A DNA stretch of 10,528 nucleotides. Origin: Thermogutta sp. Lineage in GTDB: Bacteria > Planctomycetota > Planctomycetia > Pirellulales > Thermoguttaceae. The stretch spans positions 1 to 10,528 of the forward strand of contig JAAZNR010000805.1 of assembly GCA_012798155.1 (NCBI GenBank), in the 5' to 3' direction. A program made the position numbers and the translations under genes. Positions 6,521 through 10,528 of the stretch are shown here, piece after piece. Each line of letters begins with the position of its first letter. Position 1 is the first letter of the stretch. Below the pieces are notes generated by a model, which was not told where the DNA came from, did not search any database, and saw only the letters and a program-made list of their open reading frames with translations.

Positions 6521-8194
6521 TCATTCCGGCTTGACCACTTCCAAAACCTGGTCCGCGGGAACGTTGGTGAGATCGGTCTGGGAACCGTCCGGCCAACGTA
6601 TCTCGACGCGATCCACGACCGAGGCTTGACCCAGGCCGAAATGGACGCGGGGATCCATTTGCGACAGGTAACCTCGCACCGGAACGGCGTCGTGAAACTG
6701 CGTTTGTCCGCCGGCCGTGATCGTAATCCGCGAACCCACGGCGTCCCGCTTTTCCTTGGCGAGCTTCGGTTGCACCATCAGCCAACGGTTCCGGTTCCCG
6801 CCGTCGTTCCGCAAAACCCTGGCCTCGCTGTTGAGGTTGACAATGATCAGATCGAGATCGCCGTCGTTGTCCAGGTCGGCGCAAGCCACGCCGCGGCCGA
6901 CCCATTTTTCGCTGAAATAGTCCCCCGACCCCTTGGCCACGTCGCTGAACGTGCCGTCCCCGTTGTTGCGCAAAAGGACGTCTTCTTCGGAAAACTCGTG
7001 ATGGGCATTGCCGTTGGCGACGAAGATATCGACCAGGCCGTCGTTGTCGTAGTCGAAGAGCACGCTGCCCCAGCCCGTGTATTGACCGCAGACTTGAGCG
7101 ACGCCGGCCCGGGCGGTCACGTCCTCGAAATAGTCGCGCCTGTTGAACATCAGGCAGCTGTAATCCATATCCGGAATGAAGATGTCTAGAAGATTGTCGC
7201 GATTGAGGTCTGCGAAGTCCGGCCCCATCGAGGATACGCCCTGGCCGCCTTCTCCGAACGCCAAACCGAGCGGCAGGCCCTCGTTGACGAAGGTCCCGTC
7301 GCCTTGATTGCGGAAGAAATCGTTGGCCATGGCGTCGTTCGTGACGAAGATGTCCAAAAGACCGTCGTTGTCCAGATCGACGACGGTGGCGCTCATCCCG
7401 CGGCCCTCGGGGTTGAATAGACCGATTTCGCGGGTCACGTCGGTAAACGTGCCGTCGCCGTTGTTGCGGTAGAGGAAATCAGGCTGGCCCTTGTAGCTCA
7501 AGGGGCCGGGAAAGTTTTCGGCCCGATAATACGCGGAAAAGGCCCCCAGGTCGTACTCCAGGTAATTGCAAACATAGACGTCGAGATAGCCGTCGCGGTT
7601 ATAGTCGAACCAGGGTGCGGAGAGCGACCAGTGGGGATCGTCCAGGCCGGAGCCTCGCGAAACATCGGTGAAGGTGCCGTCGCCGTTATTGCGGTAGATG
7701 ACGTTTGGGCCGTAATTGAGGACGTAGAGATCCACGTCGCCGTCGTTGTCGATGTCGGCGGCGGAAGCCCCGAAGCTGAAGGACGAGTCGCCTACCCCGG
7801 CCTCTTCGGTGACGTCGGTGAACGTGCCGTCTCCGTTGTTCCGATAAAGCGCGTTGCGCAGCTTTCCGCGGAGGTGACGGCCTCGATTATCGCTGACGCC
7901 GGGCGTCCACGCGCCGTTGGGGAAGTAAATGTCGAGCCAACCGTCGTTGTTATAGTCGAAGACGCAAGCCCCCGCGCCGGAGCCTTCCACGATATTGCTC
8001 AACTCCAGATCGCCGATGGAATGCCGGAAGGTAATGCCGCACTGTTCCGTAATGTCCGTGAATACAGGCAATGCCTGTTCGGCGCCTGCGGAGTGCGGGC
8101 AAAGGAGCACCAAGGTCGCGGCGCCGAGCGCAATGCTCCGGAGCAGAGCAATTCCGCTTTGGATATTCGGGAGATAGCGTCGAGTGCCATTCAT
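6521..8194 (-). CDS. CRTAC1-type FG-GAP/VCBS propeller protein with ASPIC/UnbV domain
   Basis: A 557-residue secreted protein. Residues 1-38 are a signal peptide (GIALLRSIALGAATLVLLCP, likely cut after AGA). Seven FG-GAP/VCBS repeats follow, each built around a calcium-type loop: DYNNDGWLD (80-88), DIDNDGDVD (147-155), DYNRDGYLD (197-205), DLDNDGLLD (273-281), DLNRDNLLD (329-337, the glycine replaced by asparagine), DYDNDGLVD (381-389) and DLDNDGDLD (440-448). Most are followed by YRNNGDGTFTDVT or a variant. They should fold as one seven-bladed integrin-alpha-like propeller. Residues about 485-555 are the ASPIC/UnbV domain (GSRITITAGGQTQ, HFGLGQA, VEIRWPDGS). Such proteins are common in Planctomycetes and Acidobacteria and are thought to mediate surface binding; no enzymatic activity is established. 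Its ATG shares the bases ATGA with the stop of the HzsA-related gene, which implies translational coupling and joint expression. No Shine-Dalgarno sequence of its own is evident. Confidence 0.95.
   Translation of the reverse strand: MNGTRRYLPNIQSGIALLRSIALGAATLVLLCPHSAGAEQALPVFTDITEQCGITFRHSIGDLELSNIVEGSGAGACVFDYNNDGWLDIYFPNGAWTPGVSDNRGRHLRGKLRNALYRNNGDGTFTDVTEEAGVGDSSFSFGASAADIDNDGDVDLYVLNYGPNVIYRNNGDGTFTDVSRGSGLDDPHWSLSAPWFDYNRDGYLDVYVCNYLEYDLGAFSAYYRAENFPGPLSYKGQPDFLYRNNGDGTFTDVTREIGLFNPEGRGMSATVVDLDNDGLLDIFVTNDAMANDFFRNQGDGTFVNEGLPLGLAFGEGGQGVSSMGPDFADLNRDNLLDIFIPDMDYSCLMFNRRDYFEDVTARAGVAQVCGQYTGWGSVLFDYDNDGLVDIFVANGNAHHEFSEEDVLLRNNGDGTFSDVAKGSGDYFSEKWVGRGVACADLDNDGDLDLIIVNLNSEARVLRNDGGNRNRWLMVQPKLAKEKRDAVGSRITITAGGQTQFHDAVPVRGYLSQMDPRVHFGLGQASVVDRVEIRWPDGSQTDLTNVPADQVLEVVKPE
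6937..7846 (-). repeat. DNA-level repeats encoding the FG-GAP blades
   Basis: Near-identical stretches of about 35-40 bases encoding YRNNGDGTFTDVT recur inside the FG-GAP gene, for example near 6940, 7435, 7665 and 7810. On the plus strand they share CGTGCCGTC, then a variable base or two, then CCGTTGTT or CCGTTATT. They are protein repeats still recognisable in DNA and could recombine; they are not a separate element. Confidence 0.7.
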
Positions 8195-10326
8195 GGGGTA
8201 GCCGTGACGGTTTCGTTTCCTTTCTCGGCAGCGTCCCGCTCACCGTTCGCGAGCGATCCACTCGCTTCTTCTGGGACTGGGTATTGAACCGCGTCCCACG
8301 TGGCGCCGAAGTCGATCCATTCCATCCACATCTTAAGAGAGTCGGAGGGATAACTCCCTTCCGGGCGATTCATGGGGACCGCAGGCCGGGAGGCAGCCGG
8401 ACCGTCCCAGGGGGGAGCCGTGTTCCTCTCCGCAAGGTGCCAGATAAGCGGGCTGAGGCGGGCATGCCCGGGTACGACGAATCGCCCCTTGCCGTCGCGC
8501 CAATCGGGGGTTTCGGGGACCATGATTGCAGCGAAAGCTTCCCGCGCTGCGGCAAGATCGGAACCGGCGTCCGTCGCAGCCGTCTGCCACAACCGGGGCG
8601 AGTGAGCCCCCGTCGGCCCGTGGCATCCGCCGCAATCCTTGACCAAGAGCGGCCAAATATCGTGGAGAAAGTCGCGCGTCCGTCGCTGGTTCTCAGGGGG
8701 GGCAAACGTGGGGGGGCCTTCCCAAAGGGCGTCCGCCATGAGGTTGTCCGGAGCCAGTTCCCGGTCTTCGTGACAACCGACGCAGCCCTGGTAGAAACGG
8801 TTCTGCGCCCAAATCCAGCCGCAGCTCCGCAAATTCATGCCGTGTTCGTCGACAAGCTGAATCTCCAAAGGTACTCCGCCCGGAACCTTGACATAGAAGG
8901 ATCCATCCGGGTGAAGGGGGATCTCGCCCAACAGTCGGCGGACGGCTCCCCCAGGGGCCGCGGCTTCGATGGCCGGATCGCTCGACGCGCAATGGTCGGT
9001 CCTGGGGACTCCCTCAAGGAATCTCACGCTCCGGGCGACTCCGGCGGGGATCTGGCGATCCTTCGGGAGGTCGCTGATATTCACGTTGAGGCAATAAAGT
9101 GTCCCGTGCGGGTCGTGGTCGTCCACCACCGAAGAACGCCCGTCCGGTTCCGGCCTGGGGGCGACGATGCTGGCGTGAAAATCATGATACCGGGGATCGT
9201 CGAAGAGCGGCGTCCATTCTCCGTCGGCGATTTGCAACACCCCGACGGCATGAGAGGCCGATCCGTCGCGCGGGCGCCGAGAGACCAAGACCTTTCCGTC
9301 CGCGAAAAAGGAGGGCGAGTGATAAACGAAATCGGCGTCCGCTTTGAGAACGGCATACGTCGCCAGCGGGCGACGCAGGTCCACGGCCGCCAAGTCCCCC
9401 GCGCCGTCCCAGGGGGCGACGTCGGATTCCACGAAGATCAATTTACCCAGAAGGCCGCGCGGGACCGGGGCCGCCATGCGTTTGCTGAGTTTACCGACAT
9501 TCCCACACATGGGCATGACGTCGGTTCCGTCGGTATTGACCGCGAAGAGGTCGATCCATCCCTTCAATCCTCGGGCTAAGCTGTTTCTCCGCCAGGCCGA
9601 ATAGACGATGCGGCCGTCCGGCAAAACGCTGGGGTCGAAGTCGCGCGAAAGGTTCGCCGTGAGTCGCCGCACCTGCGTGCCGTCGGGAAGGCAGGAGTAG
9701 AGACGCGTTGCCGGCAAGGAACATCCCTCGCTTCGGATGTCGGGCAATTCCCGCACAAAGCTGACCAAGGTCCATGCCTCGTCCACGGATCGAAAAACGA
9801 ATTTCCCTTCGATCTCCGCTTCTCCGGTGGGAGTCGCCGGTGAATGCGATTGCTTGGGCGGGGGCGCCATCGCAACCAACAAAAACTGGCGAGGGAGATA
9901 GCTGGGTTGGCGGCAGTTTCCCAGGTCTCGGGTGATTTGGCGGACCTCGCGCGTCGTCAAATCCAGCTCGTAGATGTTCCACGGTTCGGCTTCCTGCCGC
10001 TTTCCCGAAAACAACAAGAGCCGCCCATCGTAGGACAGTTCCGGATCCGCCGCGCTATGAAACTGGGAGACCAGGACCTCCGGGTCTCTTCCAGGCTGCA
10101 AGAGCACCAGGCGTCCGCGCTCCAGATAGTCTTCCGCCGCCAACTCGGGCTTGGCCGGCGGATCCTTCTCGCACGGGCTGGGAAAAGGGACTTGAACAAG
10201 GACGACGGCATGGGGCAAACGATCCCAACTGTGAAGGTCGTTCGCTTGCAGGTCGACGCGAGAGTCGGGAAATATGCCAACGGCAACCAGAAAAAAGAAG
10301 GAGATGATACAGGCTTTTACTTTCAT
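8191..10326 (-). CDS. HzsA-related protein: PD40 propeller plus two c-type heme sites
   Basis: A 711-residue exported protein starting at ATG 10326, where a signal peptide begins (MKVKACIISFFFLVAVGIF). The frame is open up to an ATG at 10512, but that would place 62 polar residues before the signal and start upstream of the likely promoter -10 box. The N-terminal two thirds hold TolB/PD40-like blades, such as DPELSYDGRLLLFSG (94-108) and DFDPSVLPDGRIVYSAWR (229-246). LGEIPLHPDGSFYVKVPGG (466-484) precedes the heme motif CVGCHEDRE (515-523), an arrangement characteristic of proteins related to the hydrazine synthase alpha subunit. A second heme site follows (CGGCHGPTGAHSPRLW, 565-580), in the context DIWPLLVKDC seen in planctomycete cytochromes. 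Hydrazine synthase itself needs HzsB and HzsC, and neither is in the window; this wider family is common in Planctomycetes that do not make hydrazine, so that activity should not be assumed. It probably transfers electrons or holds a heme active site in the periplasm. It overlaps the FG-GAP gene by four bases. Confidence 0.9.
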   Translation of the reverse strand: MKVKACIISFFFLVAVGIFPDSRVDLQANDLHSWDRLPHAVVLVQVPFPSPCEKDPPAKPELAAEDYLERGRLVLLQPGRDPEVLVSQFHSAADPELSYDGRLLLFSGKRQEAEPWNIYELDLTTREVRQITRDLGNCRQPSYLPRQFLLVAMAPPPKQSHSPATPTGEAEIEGKFVFRSVDEAWTLVSFVRELPDIRSEGCSLPATRLYSCLPDGTQVRRLTANLSRDFDPSVLPDGRIVYSAWRRNSLARGLKGWIDLFAVNTDGTDVMPMCGNVGKLSKRMAAPVPRGLLGKLIFVESDVAPWDGAGDLAAVDLRRPLATYAVLKADADFVYHSPSFFADGKVLVSRRPRDGSASHAVGVLQIADGEWTPLFDDPRYHDFHASIVAPRPEPDGRSSVVDDHDPHGTLYCLNVNISDLPKDRQIPAGVARSVRFLEGVPRTDHCASSDPAIEAAAPGGAVRRLLGEIPLHPDGSFYVKVPGGVPLEIQLVDEHGMNLRSCGWIWAQNRFYQGCVGCHEDRELAPDNLMADALWEGPPTFAPPENQRRTRDFLHDIWPLLVKDCGGCHGPTGAHSPRLWQTAATDAGSDLAAAREAFAAIMVPETPDWRDGKGRFVVPGHARLSPLIWHLAERNTAPPWDGPAASRPAVPMNRPEGSYPSDSLKMWMEWIDFGATWDAVQYPVPEEASGSLANGERDAAEKGNETVTATP

Positions 10327-10478
10327 CAAGATATCCGCCGAGAAGTGCCGGTTCCTCGCCCGTGATTGAAGATCACACGATGAAGAGGGCGAACCGCTTG
10401 CAATCGTGAATCCCAAAAGCTGGGATGCATCGCGAACGTTGTGCTTGATTCTCGCATGCACGGATCGCACTGTTTCGG
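10327..10478 (-). other. leader region of the HzsA-related gene
   Basis: About 150 bases between the putative promoter and the ATG at 10326. The only structure seen is a short inverted repeat (ATCCCA at 10410-10415, TGGGAT at 10421-10426, five-base loop). The ribosome site before the ATG is weak (GGCGGAT on the minus strand). The reading frame is open here, so a longer N-terminus cannot be wholly excluded. Confidence 0.4.
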
Positions 10479-10508
10479 ATAATATACAATTTGTCCCCCA
10501 ACCTTCAA
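10479..10508 (-). promoter_or_regulatory. possible sigma-70-type promoter of the whole cluster
   Basis: The minus strand reads TTGAAG (10508-10503) followed after 16 bases by TATATT (10486-10481), or after 18 bases by TATTAT (10484-10479). Both -10 candidates are close to TATAAT and the stretch is AT-rich compared with its surroundings. It lies upstream of the first gene of the minus-strand series. This is a pattern match without experimental support. Confidence 0.45.
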
Positions 10509-10528
10509 GCATTTTGTTAACGCAACGC

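Noticed and set aside
6521..8194. Lipoprotein signal at the FG-GAP protein cysteine 32
   Set aside because: The residues before the cysteine (VLLC) do not fit a lipobox, which needs Gly, Ala or Ser just before it; a standard signal cleavage site after AGA is better.
8071..9579. Long plus-strand open frame opposite the HzsA-related gene
   Set aside because: It lies antisense to a gene with clear heme and propeller motifs, spans a well-defined gene junction, and its translation is arginine- and glycine-rich without any recognisable motif. The same applies to the long plus-strand frames at 1903-3138 and 5439-6629.
8191..10326. Hydrazine synthase and an anammox organism
   Set aside because: Family resemblance covers a broad group of planctomycete proteins; no HzsB, HzsC or hydrazine dehydrogenase is present in the window.
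10327..10512. N-terminal extension of the HzsA-related protein from ATG 10512
   Set aside because: It would precede a normal signal peptide with 62 polar residues and overlap the promoter-like element; the internal ATG at 10326 is a better start.

Overview
The window carries six consecutive genes, all on the minus strand, so transcription runs from the right edge toward the left. The sequence is GC-rich and the gene content (an HzsA-related propeller/cytochrome protein, a CRTAC1-type FG-GAP protein with an ASPIC/UnbV tail, multiheme cytochromes, and a cluster in which every gene has an export signal) is typical of Planctomycetes or related environmental Gram-negative lineages such as Verrucomicrobia, Acidobacteria or uncultured phyla. 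The assignment to a phylum is an inference from protein families only. Clear Shine-Dalgarno sequences precede three of the six starts.

Layout in transcription order: (1) 10326-8191, HzsA-related protein with PD40/TolB-like propeller repeats and two CXXCH heme sites; (2) 8194-6521, FG-GAP/VCBS seven-bladed propeller protein with an ASPIC/UnbV domain, overlapping gene 1 by the four bases ATGA; (3) 6359-3489, a large fusion of eight c554-like CXXCH hemes, a YVTN beta-propeller and a two-heme MauG/cytochrome c peroxidase-like domain; (4) 3426-2155, a secreted propeller made of 'two-component regulator propeller' repeats with no kinase; (5) 2091-577, a LivJ-type (type 1 periplasmic fold) substrate-binding protein with an unusual N-terminal extension; (6) 560 to the left edge, the N-terminal part of a second, paralogous LivJ-type protein. 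A possible promoter lies upstream of gene 1 and a weaker one upstream of gene 3. No terminator, RNA gene, mobile element or CRISPR array was found.

All six products appear to be exported. Three are c-type cytochromes or propeller scaffolds linked to cytochromes, four consecutive genes encode beta-propellers of four different sequence families, and the last two bind a small ligand in the periplasm. No permease, ATPase, quinoprotein dehydrogenase or cytochrome maturation gene is visible, but the cluster continues past the left edge. The most economical reading is a periplasmic or surface-exposed redox system in which a small molecule is bound by the tandem binding proteins and oxidised, or sensed, in connection with the multiheme proteins. 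Its substrate cannot be told from the sequence, and the cluster as a whole does not match a characterised system that I can name.
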